A DNA stretch of 64,000 nt, from positions 36,277,565-36,341,564 of the forward strand of contig CM030362.1 of NCBI GenBank assembly GCA_017893485.1, written 5' to 3'. The notes beneath the pieces were generated by a model that was given only the letters and a program-made list of their open reading frames with translations, did not search any database and had not been told where the DNA came from. The first letter of the stretch is position 1. Each line of letters begins with the position of its first letter. A program made the translations under genes and the position numbers. The DNA comes from Hemerocallis citrina (taxonomy: Eukaryota; Streptophyta; Magnoliopsida; Asparagales; Asphodelaceae). Below, piece after piece: positions 11,417 through 23,097 of this stretch.

Positions 11417-12301
11417 GTGTTGGAAAGGCCTTCGAGCTCTTTTTGTTTGAGCACTGTAGCAATCTTCGAGATCTTTTTGGCTAAGTGTTGGAGTCATAAG
11501 AACTCAATAGCTCCGTGTTCTCGCTTTTTTCAGATTGTCGAAGCGCTGCAGATTGCCGAAGCGGCTCGAACAATTGAAGTGGCTTGTCTCAAGGTTGGTC
11601 TAGGGGCGATGAGATTAGGGCTCGTGAGGAACCAAGAGTGGCTTCGCGAAATGGAGTCGGATCTCCGTAAGGCGAAGTATGAGCTGAATCACTTGAGATC
11701 GACCCTAGTTCACCAAGACATATAGAGGAGGCGATTAAAGGAGCGGATCAAAGAGAGGACCCCTGAAGGTGATGATGCGGGTTCGTTCGCAAAAGCCAAC
11801 CTCGGCCTGAAGCTTAAGCGCCTTCGCGACTCTCTATCTAAGGTGACAGCGGAGAGGGACGAGCTGAAGAAGGTGACCCTCGGCAAGAGCATGGAAGTTG
11901 CTCACCTTCGGTGGACGATCACCGATGGCTCTCGAGGGTCAGGCTCGGTGCGACTGCCTCATCTGAAGATAAAGGTGAGAGATGACTCGCTCAAAGAGCG
12001 AATTTTCGAGCTGGAGGCAGAGGTTGCTCGTCTTCAATCGCGATTCAAGCGGAGCAATGTCAGATCCACTTCTTGCACTTGGGAAGAGCATAACAGAGGG
12101 ATATCTTTCTACGAGCTTGCGCGTCACTTGCCATCAACGCATCGAAGCCTGAGCGATGCACAAAGTAGGGTGGCAGCTTCGTCGAGCGGAGCTTCTGTTG
12201 GGGCCACCATTAGAACGGGTGCCGATGATGCTTCTCAGCTTGCCGGCTTAGAGACGAGCGCCGAGGGGGGACATCGGCAATATAACATTCGTCGTCCCTA
12301 G
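11417..12301 (+). pseudogene. Second antisense ORF of the Tat element, coiled-coil
   Basis: Two overlapping open stretches (11417-11725 and 11843-12301) encode Leu/Glu/Lys/Arg-rich heptad-like sequence (LRKAKYELNHLRSTL; SKVTAERDELKKVTL; RIFELEAEVARLQSRF) and a Ser/Ala-rich end. Both reading frames follow the first antisense gene in the same direction. They may be a 3' extension of it, separated by mutations. I do not recognise a named domain. An AATGAAATAA-type polyadenylation-like signal lies near 12443. Confidence 0.4.
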
Positions 12302-12494
12302 GTGTCTCTCAACCGAAGTATCCCTGTGCCTAGGAGGCGTTGAAGTAGATCTCTACAGTCTTGTGCTTTAGGCTTCGCAAGTTTTGTATCTCATTGTAAA
12401 GATGAGTAGTAGGTATTGTAATTAGACTTGTTCCTCAAACTTTAATGAAATAATACTTGTTTTTCACACTTGTGTGTTTTGTTAGCATTTGTAA

Positions 12495-13185
12495 TTATCA
12501 ACAGTTGTATGAGCAATCTTGAATGGCAGGACGCTTGGCACTTACTCGTTCGCGAGTAGCAAAAAGTTGCGTCGAACCAAGTATTGGACTCCGAACTTGT
12601 TGTTTAGAGAGTACTAACGGCTGTAGGAGCAATTTTGAATGGTAACCCGCTCTTTACTCGCTTAGAAGCAAGTAGTTGAAGCGGAGTCGAAACAAGTGTT
12701 GAACTCCAAGCACGTCGTTTTGAAGATATCAACAGCTGTAGGAGCAATTTCGAATGGTGATCTGCTTCATACCCGTTTAGAAGCCAGTAGTTGAAGCAGA
12801 GTCGAACCAAGTGTTGGACTCCGAGCGTGTCGTTTAGAAGGTATCAACGGCTATAGGAGCAATTTCGAATGGTGATCCGCTTCGTACTCGCTTAGAAGTA
12901 AGTAGTTAAAACAGAGTCGAACCAAGTATTGAACTCTGAGCACGTTGTATTAAAGATATCAACAGCTGTAGGAGCAATTCCGAATGGTGTTCTGCTTCGT
13001 ACTCGCTTAGAAGCCAGTAGTTGAAGCGGAGTCGAACCAAGTGTTGGACTCCGATCGTGTCGTTTAGAAGGTATCAACGGCTGTAGAAGCAATTCCGAAT
13101 GGTGATCCGCTTCGTACTCGCTTAGAAGCAAGTAGTTGAAGCAGAGTCGAACCAAGTGTTGGACTCCGAGCACGTCGTTTTAATG
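12495..13185. repeat. Tandem repeat block C of the Tat element, unit about 115-118 bp, roughly six copies
   Basis: Each unit holds CTGTAGGAGCAATTNCGAATGG and AAGTAGTTGAAGCNGAGTC or close variants. Copies begin near 12500, 12620, 12737, 12851, 12968 and 13080. The block separates the antisense gene from the 3' end of pol. Frames read through the repeats on the minus strand (for example 12892-13173) are repeat artefacts. Confidence 0.8.
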
Positions 13186-13710
13186 AAATTTTTTTTGTAA
13201 GTTGAGTTAGACTATCCAAAAATAGAGAATTTGCTAAGTAGAGTTAGACTACTCAAAAGATAAAAAAGTTGTGGGGAAAGATTTCCTTTTATTGCAAACA
13301 ACTGGGTGGCCGCTTCTAAGTTGCGAGCCGCCTTTACATTTTGATAAAGAGAAAATACAAGTAGGGAGTTTGGGCATGTCTTCTGGAGCTTTCTTGGGGA
13401 AGTTTCTTGGAGCGGCGTTTAGACACCCTCTCGGTACTTCATTAAGTGTTCCGCATTCCATGTCCTTGGTATCTTCCTGCCCCCCGGGTCTTCGAGTTGA
13501 TACGCTCCCGGGCGGATAACTCTGGAGACCCTATATGGTCCTTCCTAATTGGGCGCCAACTTGCCTCTTTTGCTTGGATCGGAGATCGATAACTTTCTGA
13601 GCACTAAGTCACCCTCTTTTAGGTTGGCAGGGCGTACCCTCTTATTGAAAGCCTAGGAGATCCTACTGCCATAGGTCTCTTGCCGAATCGTGGCTTTCTC
13701 GCAGACCTCG

Positions 13711-14565
13711 TCAATGAGGTCTAGGCAGTTGTGAAGCTAGTTCGCATTCTACGCTAGCTTCACTGTAAGCTATGAGTCGAGGTGAAGGCAGGCCCACCTC
13801 CAAAGGGATGAGGGCTTCGGATCCGTACGTGAGGTTGAAAGGGGACTCTCCGATTGGAGTTCTTTTGATGGTGCGATAGTTCCAAAGCACATTAGGGAGT
13901 TGTTCGACCCATAGCCCTTTAGTGGACTTGTCAAGCCTCTTCTTCAAGCCAGAAAGGATTTGTCAGTTTGTGTTCTCCACCTGGCCATTGGACTGGGGGT
14001 GCGCTACCGAAGAGAATCGCTACTGAATGCCGAGGTCGGTGCAAAAGTCGCAAAAGGTCACTCCCGTGAACTGTGTTCCGTTTTCGGTTACAAGGATGCG
14101 AGGTACCCCGAAGTGATGGACGATGTTCCTCCAAAAGAACTTCTGGACCTTGTGCTCGGTGATTGTCGAGAGTGGTTCGGCTTCGATCCATTTTGAGAAG
14201 TAGTCTATTGCTATTACTAGGAACTTTAGTTGGCCTGGTGCTGGAGGGAAGGGTCCGAGCAAATCCATTCCCCACATTACGAAGGGAATTAGACTTGCCA
14301 AGGAAGAGAGTTGTGCTTGGGGCAGTCGACGGATTGGGGCGAATTTCTGGCAGGAGTCGCACTGACGGACGTACTCCTCGGAGTCACTTAGCAATGTGGG
14401 CCAGAAGTAGCGGTAGTTCAAGAGTTTCCGGGCGAGAGATCTTGCTCCCAAGTGTGCGCCACATAGACCATCATGGGCCTCGTTTAGGGCATAGAGCGCT
14501 TCCTCCGGGGAGAGGCACCTCAGATAGGGCCGACCGTCGATTGGGGTGTAAGAGCATTTGTACAT
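13711..14565 (-). pseudogene. Tat integrase
   Basis: The N-terminal zinc-binding part reads HDGLCGAHLGARSLARKLL and CDSCQKFAP (HHCC pattern). The catalytic core shows MDLLGPFPPA and VIAIDYFSKWIEAEPL (first Asp in the WGMDLLGP context). The second acidic position, normally in a DNGTQF box, reads VTENGTQF, an Asp-to-Glu change. A frameshift then leads to WVEQLPNVLWNYRTIKRTPIGESPF in the 13711-13947 part, the usual end of the core. It follows RNase H in the minus-strand pol order. Given the frame break and the substitution it is probably inactive. Confidence 0.85.
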
Positions 14566-14673
14566 GACTTCGTCCAGGAGTGTGTACTGCTCTGCTCATG
14601 TCCTGATCCTCCTTGCTTCTTTCAGATCTTCGGGAAGGACTCCATCTCGGAGGTACTCGAGGAGGGGCTTCAT

Positions 14674-15368
14674 CTAGTTTTTCCCAAGTGTTAGGGGGTA
14701 GGCTTCCATTGGCTGCGAGCCATCTTCATCAATGCTTGGTTTGAGAAGGACCTCTATCAAGACGGTCCGTTCTAGTCCCTGGAGAGACGAGGAGGCGAGC
14801 TTAGAGAGGGCATCCGCTTGTGCATTTTCCTCTTGGGAAACTCGCTGGAGTTGAACATCTTCGAATAAAGCTGGGAACTCCCTCACCTTTGCCAAGTACC
14901 TGGCCATACGGCCATCCCTCGCCTCGTATTCCCTGGACACCTGGTTGACCACTAACTGGAAGTCGCTGAAGACCCTTACGCGCTCGGCGCCAGCTTTGCA
15001 AGCCATGCAGAGCCCCGCTATAAGGGCCTCATACTCTGCCTCATTGTTTGATACCGAGAAGTTTAGACGAAGGGAGTATTGGAGGACGAAAGCATTGGGG
15101 CTAGTCAGGATGATCCGGCCCCACTTCCATCGACGCAAAAGGACCCGTCTACATTAACGATCCAGACGAAGGGGTCGGCAGACGACTCGCATGAGTCGGG
15201 GATTGTGTTCTCCACAATGAATTCGGCCAGAGCTTGGGCCTTTATTGCCGTTCTGGGCTGGTAGCGGATATCGTGCTGACTCAGCTCGATGGACCACTTC
15301 ATGAGCCGCCCAGAAGTCTCGGGCTTGTGGAGAACTTGTTTCAGCGGCTGGTTGGTGAGGACGACCAC
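14674..15368 (-). pseudogene. Tat RNase H end and second RNase H-like domain
   Basis: The 15368-15105 part ends the reverse-transcriptase-linked RNase H (LKQVLHKPETSGRLMKW, IELSQHDIRYQPRTAIKAQ, LAEFI) and starts a new domain with WIVNVDGSF. After a frameshift the 15138-14674 part continues with SVSNNEAEYEALIAGL, VRVFSDFQLVVNQV and NAQADALSKLAS. These are the Asp-Glu-Asp-Asp boxes of an RVT_3-type (archaeal-like) RNase H. Two RNase H domains in a row is diagnostic for the Tat lineage. The frame break shows decay. Confidence 0.85.
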
Positions 15369-15449
15369 CGAATGGGATTAGAAGTAGGTGTGGAGCTTTT
15401 GGGCTGCTATGACCAGGGTGAGAGCCATCTTCTCAGCTTTGGGTAACGG

Positions 15450-16560
15450 AGTTTGGCGTCGCGGAGCACCTTGCTCACGTAATAGATGGGCTTCTATGTC
15501 TTCTCATCTTCCCTTACAAGGACCGCACTGAGCATCTTCTTCGAAGCTGCTAGATAGAGGTAGAGGACCTCCCCAGGTGTTGGCTTGCTCAGGAGCGGGG
15601 GGTTAGCCAAATATTCCTTGAGCTTGTCAAAGGACTCCTATTGCTGCTGTCCCCACTCGAAACCTTTAGTCCCCTTGAGGGCCTTGAAGAAGGGGAGGCA
15701 CTTTTCCCCAGACTTGGAGAGGAATCGCCCAATTGCGGTGAGGCGCCCCGTGAGCCTCTGTACTTCTTTGACATTGGAGGGAGAGCCATTTTGAGAATGA
15801 CTTGAATCTTTTTGGGGTTGGCCTCTATGCCCTTCTGGCTGACCATAAACCCCAAGAATTTGCTCGATGAGACACCGAACCCACACTTGTTCGGGTTTAG
15901 CCTCATATTGTGCCTCCTGAGCATCCCGAAGGCTTCTTGAAGGTCAAGAGTGTGCTCCTGCTCTTGGGTGCTCTTGACCAACATGTCGTCGACGTAGACC
16001 TCCATGTTTCGGCCAATCTGGTCTCGGAAGACCCTGTTCACAAGGTGCTGATAAGTAGCTCCTGCATTTTTCAAGCCGAAGGGCATAACACGGTAGCAAT
16101 AAAGGCCTTGGTCCATCACGAAGGAGGTCTTCGGGATGTCAGGAGGGAACATCCTGATTTGGTTGAACCCTGAGAAGGCGTCCATAAAACTGAGGAGCTC
16201 GTGTCCAGAGATCGCATCGATCAGGGCGTCGATGCTGGGAAGGGGAAAAGGGCTCTTTGGGCACGCCTTATTGAGATCGATGAAGTCAATGCATATTTTC
16301 TAGCTCCCATTGGCCTTCTTGACCATCACCACATTGGAGAGTCACTCAGGGTAGTTTACCTCGTGGATAAAGCGGGCGTTGAGGAGTTTCTCAACCTCCT
16401 CCTTGATCGCCTGTTGCCTCTCGGGGGCAAACTTTCGCCTCTTCTGTTTGACAGGCTTGACCCCAGGGGTGACGCTCAGACGGTGCATTGAGGACTCCTC
16501 TGAGATCCCAGGCATATCGGCTGTAGTCAGGCAAAGAGGTTGCGGTTCTCCCGTATGCAC
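15450..16560 (-). pseudogene. Tat reverse transcriptase
   Basis: The minus strand contains PVKQKRRKFAPERQQAIKEE and LLNARFIHEVNYPE (RT entry), then MDAFSGFNQIRM, the VMPFGLKNAGATYQ box, and the catalytic EVYVDDMLVKS with YVDD near 15987. The fingers-palm-connection order is followed by GFMVSQKGIEANPKKI. Frame changes near 15790 and 16300 break the ORF. The RNase H region at 15450-15590 is degraded. The polyprotein continues downstream into 15368. Confidence 0.88.
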
Positions 16561-17239
16561 CGGGTGATGTCTTGCTTAATGGAGGGGGAGAGAGCCTTGC
16601 TAATGCGGAACGTCTTAGTGGTGTCTTCTTCGGAGAAGGCCACTTCCTCCAATTTGTCCATGGGCTCAGAGATAGTCTGACCGCCTTCCTGAGGAAGTTC
16701 GAGCGCTTCCAAAGAGAGAACTGGACCCCCCATCGAGGTCATATAGCACTTCCTAGCCGCTTCTTGGCTTCCCCTCACTTCCCCCACTCCTGAGGGCGTG
16801 GGGAACTTCATCTTCATGTGGTAGTCTGAAGGGATGGCTTGAAGTGCGGCCAAACTTGGTCTACCAAGGATAACGTTATAGGCAACCTTGACGTCGACCA
16901 CCATGAAGTCCATTGGCTCTGTGTGAGTTACTGGGGCCTTTCCAGTCGTTACGTCGAGGGTTATAACTCCCTCAACCGTAACCGGGACCCCAGTGAACCC
17001 GTGAAGAGTGTAGCCCACGGGCTTGAGCCGGTCCCTCGACAGCTGGAGGCCCTTGAAAGCCTCCAAGAAAGGATGTTGACGGAGCTACCGTTATCCACCA
17101 AGATTCGACGAACGTCGAAGTTTGCCATTCGGAGATTGATGATGAGGGCATCGCAGTGGGGTGTGCGGACGCCCTCTAGGTCCCTATCGAAAAACGTCAC
17201 CGGAACCCCCAGGCCCTTGGGGGGAGGATGGCTCTGCAC
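16527..17239 (-). pseudogene. Tat aspartic protease and protease-RT linker
   Basis: The part 17239-16961 reads [20 protein letters not shown] followed by SSVNILS. This is the retropepsin active-site region, with DNGSS where DTGSS or DGGSS is usual. After a frame change the 17066-16527 part reads [13 protein letters not shown] and VAYNVILGRPSLAALQAIPS, the conserved C-terminal protease segment (YNVILGRP), running towards RT. It sits between gag and RT in the expected order. Confidence 0.82.
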
Positions 17240-17323
17240 GGAATTGACCTCCCTAATGAAGGCTTTTCGGAGGAGTTGGAATCTCCCCCATTGGGCCTCC
17301 GTGTATCAGGTGCAAGATGCCCT

Positions 17324-18250
17324 CTACTTCGGTCTCCGAAGTCTCCCTGTGCTGCTCAGTTCGCTTGTTAGCCCCCTGGACGGCGGGAGCCGATCGGCTC
17401 GGTCCTTTCTCACAAACCAAGTGAGCTGCCCTCTCTGGATGAGGGCCTCAATTTCATCCTTCAAGGCCCGACAATCATCGGTGTCGTGCCCGTGGTCCCG
17501 GTGGAAACAACACCACTTCTCCCAATTTCTCTTCTTCCCTGGGCTGTTCATCTTCAGAGGTGGTGGCAGGAGACCTTCATTCCCGATCTCCATTAGGATG
17601 GCGGATACACTCGCGTTTAGCAGAGTGAATTTCTCAAAGCGGGGGAGAGGACGCCGCTGACCCCCATTATCCTTCTGGAGCTTCTTAGCTCCTTCTTCTT
17701 CCGTGCCCTTCCGCTTATCCTCGGAAGTCGACACCTCAAAGGTGGGGCGGTGGACAACTTCTTCCGCTCGGATGTACTTTTCGCTCCGGAGTAGGAGCTC
17801 TGAGAAGTTTCGAGGGGACTTCTTAGCGAGGGACACCCTGAGATCCGCATTGAGGAAGTTGGACGGGAAGGCGACAGTGGCGACCGAGGGTTCCAAGGAG
17901 GTAATGGATCTGGCCTCAGCTGTGAAATGCTTGACATAGTCCCTCAGTAGTTCGCCCTTCTTTTGGTTGGGGAATAGGAGGGAGGTGCTCGTCTTCTCGG
18001 TGCAGCGGCTGCTCACAAAATGCGTGAGGAAGAGTCCCTCGAACTGGTCGAAGGAGAAGATAGATGTCGGTGCAAGTCGAGAATACCACTCCAGAGCTGG
18101 TCCCTTAAGGGTGGCTGGGAATGTCTTGCAGAGGAGGGCGTCGGATGCATGATGGATCATCATGAGAGTTTTGAAACTCTCAATGTGATCTGCGGGGTCC
18201 GACTCCCCGGTGTAGGTCTCGAAGTGTGCAGGCTTGAAGTTGTCGGGAAC
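17324..18250 (-). pseudogene. Tat gag, N-terminus missing
   Basis: The minus-strand frame from 18250 reads a gag core: MMIHHASDALLCKTFPATL and ALEWYSRLAPTSI (retrotransposon gag domain), FVSSRCTEKTSTSL, then a basic linker and the zinc knuckle-like CCFHRDHGHDTDDC (near 17480) followed by RALKDEIEALIQRG. The region just upstream to 18244 is still gag-like in the same frame. Beyond about 18250 the sequence becomes AT-rich and non-coding, so the start of gag is lost or displaced by a later insertion. Confidence 0.85.
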
Positions 18251-18484
18251 TGGGGTATATATATTGATTAGATATTATATATATACTAGATTTGCCCGTG
18301 GGCATGTGCCTACGGCACGTCTTCAGAACGATAGAGCATATGAAAAACCTTGTAAACAGTAAATCAACAATTATATAGCTCAAGTTTGAATAGTATGACA
18401 ATAATTAGTTGTAAATAAAAGTCCATATTTTCATTAGTAAATGTTGAAAAATAATTATGAATTGGGATATAAAAGTCCATGTTT

Positions 18485-18544
<60 letters not shown>

Positions 18545-18561
18545 TTATAAATATATATAGA
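18251..18561. other. AT-rich insertion sequence between Tat gag and the MULE
   Basis: Non-coding. It begins abruptly where gag ends and includes ACTAGATTTGCCCGTGGGC at about 18287, a hairpin-prone GCCCGTGGGC motif that recalls plant Helitron ends but is not enough to call one. A long (TA)n run fills 18488-18560. Confidence 0.4.
18488..18560. repeat. (TA)n microsatellite flanking the left MULE end
   Basis: An almost uninterrupted TA run with a few AAT breaks, ending directly at the MULE terminal repeat. A similar (TC)n(TA)n run follows the right end (about 30905-30938). Confidence 0.85.
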
Positions 18562-18610
18562 GGGGCCGGTTCGGGTGAGAACCAGCCCTGGGGTGAGAAC
18601 CTAAGGGCCT
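18562..18610 (+). repeat. Left terminal inverted repeat of the MULE
   Basis: GGTTCGGGTGAGAACCAG starts at 18568, and a second GGGTGAGAACCTAAGGGCC starts at about 18591. GTGAGAACC occurs twice within the terminal repeat. The mirror copy is at 30850-30904. Confidence 0.85.
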
Positions 18611-19255
18611 CTCTCTACCACTCATCAAATCATTTTGAATGGCTGAGATTATGTAACTACAAAAAATGGTAATAGATCCTAATGTATAGACTTTTTTTGG
18701 TGTGTGACGGTTTAGGTAAATCTTTCAAATTGGAGAGAGAAATATTTGGTTCCCGAAAAATATGGAACGTGATTTTGTATCCCATTAATAGCAAATGCAG
18801 AATCAATCACCATTTTTTATCCCTTAACCATAGTAATAACACAACAAAAAAAGTCCAGAGTTTTTTTCCCGCACGATTTCATTCCTTCATCATCGAAAAT
18901 TACTAAACACTCGCGACAAGACCTAGTTGATCGTAGTTTAGGCGATTTCAATTTGGTTAGACATGTCACCGAAAAAGAACATGAAGAGGCTCATTTGCGA
19001 CGGCGCCGGCGCCGGTGAGGTTTTTTTTTTAATAAAATTATTCCGATGTCGACTTTTATTATTTTATTTTCTTGCAATTTGTTCTACTTTATTGAATCCC
19101 CGAACAATTTGTTGTTTTAATTATAAATTTCTGAATCTTTTTCGTGATAATTTTTCCTGTAAAATGATTTTTGAAATGCTTTAAAAGTTTGGCTATTTAG
19201 GGAAAAACTTTCGAATTAAGGGGTTGTATAGGGCCTAAAAAAATAATAACAATAC

Positions 19256-20345
19256 AGGCAGTTGCTATTTAGGGCCTAAAAAAAACAGTTTTTGCATTCA
19301 ACAGTTGCTATTGAAATGCATTCAACAGTTGCTACTATGTTATTGATGGTTTTTGCATTCAACAGTTGCTATTAATTACTATGCAGTTGCTATTTACTTG
19401 AAAAATTGATTTTCTAAATAGTTGCTATCCAGTTGCTATGCAATTGCTAATTAATTGCTATGCAGTTGCTATTTTGTTTTGAGTTTCTATGCAGTTGATA
19501 TGCAGTTGCTATTTATAATTATCACAGTTGCTATTTATAGTTATTACAGTTGCTATTTATATTTATTACAGTTGCTATTTAGAGTTATTACAGTTGCTAT
19601 TTAGAGTTATTACAGTTGCTATTTATAGTTATTACAGTTGCTATTTACAGTTGCTATTACAGTTGCTATTTTGTTTTGGATTTTTAATTATTACAGTTGC
19701 TATTTATAATTATTACAGTTGCTATTGAAATGCATTCAACAGTTGCTACTATGTTATTGATGGTTTTTGCATTCAACAGTTGCTATTAATTACTATGCAG
19801 TTGCTATTTACTTGAAAAATTGATTTTCTAAATAGTTGCTATCCAGTTGCTATGCAATTGCTAATTAACTGCTATGCAGTTGCTATTTTGTTTTGGGTTT
19901 CTATGCAGTTGCTATTTATAGTTATCACAGTTGCTATTTATAGTTATTACAGTTGCTATTTATATTTATTTCAGTTGCTATTTATAGTTATTACAGTTGC
20001 TATTTATAGTTATTACAGTTGCTATTTATAGTTATTTCAGTTGCTATTTACAGTTGCTATTACAGTTGCTATTTTGTTTGGAGTTTTTATGCAGTTGATA
20101 TGCAGTTGCTAATTAACTGCTATGCAGTTGCTATTTATAGTTATTACAGTTGCTATTTATAGTTATTACAGTTGCTATTTATAATTATTACAGTTGCTAT
20201 TTATAGTTATTTATAATTATTACAGTTGCTATTTCTAACATTAATTGCTATGCAGTTGCTATTTTGTTTTGAGAGTCTATGCAGTTGCTAATCAATTGCT
20301 ATGCAGTTGCTATTTACATGAAAGATTTTGTTTTTAATTTGATAT
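19256..20345 (+). repeat. CAGTTGCTATT repeat array 1 (intron of the Ulp1-like gene)
   Basis: Dozens of copies of CAGTTGCTATT, mostly spaced 22 bp by TATAGTTATTA or a variant, mixed with a second form that alternates GCAGTTGCTAATTAATTGCT. A longer block (about 19310-19470) recurs at about 19724-19890 (GAAATGCATTCAACAGTTGC), showing segmental duplication within the array. Confidence 0.92.
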
Positions 20346-22269
20346 TATTCAGTTGCAATCTAGTTCTTATGCAATTGCTCATTACATTTAAAAACTTGTT
20401 GTAATTGATGTCTTTGTGTTATTTATTTCAAAGGTGAAAGTACTTCGAAAAGAAGTTCAAGTTGCGCACTTAATGTTAGAAATGAAGCAAATATTGATAG
20501 TTGTCAGAAGAATGTAAACGGCAACTTTGTCGAAGTAGATGCTGGAAATAAAAGGGGTAATGAGAAGCCAGCTGAGAGCGTCGCCGATGAGCCAGTTGTA
20601 CTTAGTAGGACATGCTCCCGTATTCTGGTGAATGCTATTAAAGACATGAAGGATGCACAGCGACGTGCTGTTGTTGAAATGGGATTTGGTAACATCCTGT
20701 ATTTGAAAACCACGAATGTACCAGCTTCTTTGGCGTATTGGGTTCTTGATCACTTTGATCCTAGGAGCTGCGAATTGAAGATGGATAATGGACGGTCACT
20801 TCATGTGGACTCCGATGACGCTGCACTAATTTTTGGACTGCCGAGAGGTAAGCGCCAATTAGATAGAAAGCGGAGAAGGGCAGTATGTCCAAAGATTTTG
20901 GAGTGGAAACAGCAGATTGGGAAAGATAGAGTATTAATCAATACTCTGAAGGACAAGATGCTTGCCGAGGTTGATGGTGGCGTATGGTTCAAGCGTCATT
21001 TCGTGGTTTTATTAGGAGCTTGCCTATTTGAAAATCCGGGCAATGGGTATGTGAATCCCCAAATACTGAGCAACTTGGAATGTATGTCGACGCTAAAGGA
21101 GTACGACTGGGGTGATTACATGGTGAGATGCCTCGTAGAATGGAAGCTGAAATGGGAGGGGAAAAAAACAAAAAACTTCATGGGCCCGACCTTGTTCATT
21201 GTGGTGAGTTTTTTCGTACTTCATAAATATATATTTTGTGTACTATAATTAGCAATATGAATATCTATAAGTTGCAACTAATAAAATATTGGGTTAATTG
21301 ATTTTTTCAGCTCTTTATCTCGATCGAGTCTTGTTTTTGATATTATTTTTCATTGTATTATTTTTTCATATCTTTTGTAGGCTCTTTACCTCGATCGTGT
21401 CGTGTTCTTGAGAAGAACCGTCCCAAGATGTTATCCGTTAATAAAGGTTTGGATGTTTGGTGAGATGTTGAAGCGGGAGAAGGATGAAAAGAAACACGGA
21501 GGTTTTGGGACAGGACATCTTTGCGACCGAATCGAATGGTCGAGTGAGGAACTTGAAGAAGATAAAGATGCTAAAGTTCTTGAAAAAGGATCTGAGAAGC
21601 CTACGGGAATGTCAACCGATGGTGAAAGTAGTGAAGCCGGAGGTGCTGTTCGCTTGTTTGCGGATAAATTCCTTACCAAGGCGAAAATATTGGCTGATAC
21701 GATGGTTGATCTAATGTCAATGGTTCGAGATGCGCCGGCAGAGATCATGTCTGATCCGAATGTCATGAATATGGTTGACAAGGCTCAAGTACTATTGGGT
21801 TGTACAGCCAATGTACCAGTAGAAAATGAAAATTTGGTAGATCAGCAAGCTGGTAGCACACAGAACATGTACGATTCCTTCTGGGCTCAGGATAACGTAT
21901 TTGATCAGTTGAAGGTGCTTGAGGAAGCAGCTGTTAAACGTTTCGCGTTTAATAAAGAAGTGGCCGCTAAAACAGATCGGCCAGACATGAGTGTATTGGG
22001 ACATAATGAGCCAAGTTTCAGCCTTGGATTAACACAACTGAAAGGTGACGATGATACGGGAGCTGAGCAGGTTCAAGATCCCTTGTTGCAGGTTGATAAA
22101 TAATGAATTATATTTTTTTCCTTTTCAACTTTCCCTATACGAAAAGTTATTTTAATTGAAAGACTTGTGTATTTTGTAGGCACACAATAAGAGCACTGAG
22201 AAGGAGGAAGGAAAAACAGCACAGGTCATACCTTACAAATGTTATCTTTTTTGCTACGTTTAATGTATG

Positions 22270-22945
22270 TACTTGCTAATTAATTGCTATGCAGTTTCTA
22301 TTTTGTTTTGATTTTCTATCCAGTTGCTATGCAATTGCTAATTACTTGCTAAGCAGTTGCTATTTTGTTTTGAGTTTTTATGCAGTTGATATGCAGTTGC
22401 TAATTAACTGCTATACAGTTGCTATTTATAGTTATTACAGTTGCTATTTATAATTATTACAGTTGCTATTTATAGTTATTACAGTTGCTATTTATAGTTA
22501 TTACAGTTGCTATTTTGTTTTGATTTTGTTTACTATGCAGTTGCTATTTATCACTATTAATTACTATGCAGTTGCTATTTACTTTAAAAATTGAGTTTCT
22601 AAATAATTGCTATGCAGTTGCTATTTTGTTTTGATTTTCTATCTAGTTGTTATGCAACTGCCAATTAATTGCTATGCAGTTGCTATTTTGTTTTGAGTTT
22701 TTATGCAGTTGATATGCAGTTGCTAATTAACTGCTATGCAGTTGCTATTTATAGTTATTACAGTTGCTATTTATAGTTATTACAGTTGCTATTTACAGTT
22801 ATTACAGTTGCTATTTACAGTTATGCAGTTGCTAATTAACTGCTATGCAGTTGCTATTTATAGTTATGCAGTTGCTATTTATAGTTATTATAGTTGCTAT
22901 TTATAGTTATTACAGTTGCTATTTATAGTTATTACAGTTGCAAAA
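22270..22945 (+). repeat. CAGTTGCTATT repeat array 2 (intron)
   Basis: Same unit and orientation as array 1, filling the intron between the exons ending at 22224 and starting at 22981. Both the 22-bp TATAGTTATTA-spaced form and the AATTAACTGCTATG form are present. Confidence 0.92.
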
Positions 22946-23097
22946 GAACCATAATGTTTTTTCCTTTTTTTTGTGTTTAGGAATTGATGGAGGAGAAAAC
23001 AAATTATTGTCAACAAAATGTTGAATGGGCGAAAAAAGCTGTTAGAAAACCTCGAAATCCTGTTAGAAAACGTCGATTTCCTAGTCAGGTATTGGTA

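Noticed and set aside
12892..13173. 93-aa minus-strand frame
   Set aside because: It reads straight through the 117-bp tandem repeats and is periodic at the same length.
14163..17660. Long + strand frames opposite Tat pol (for example 14163-14567 and 16839-17660)
   Set aside because: They lie antisense to recognisable integrase, RT and protease sequence and show no domain of their own.
18270..18330. Helitron 5' end (ACTAGATTTGCCCGTGGGC)
   Set aside because: The wording is reminiscent, but no TC start at an A|T site, no 3' hairpin with CTRR and no Rep/helicase sequence could be paired with it.
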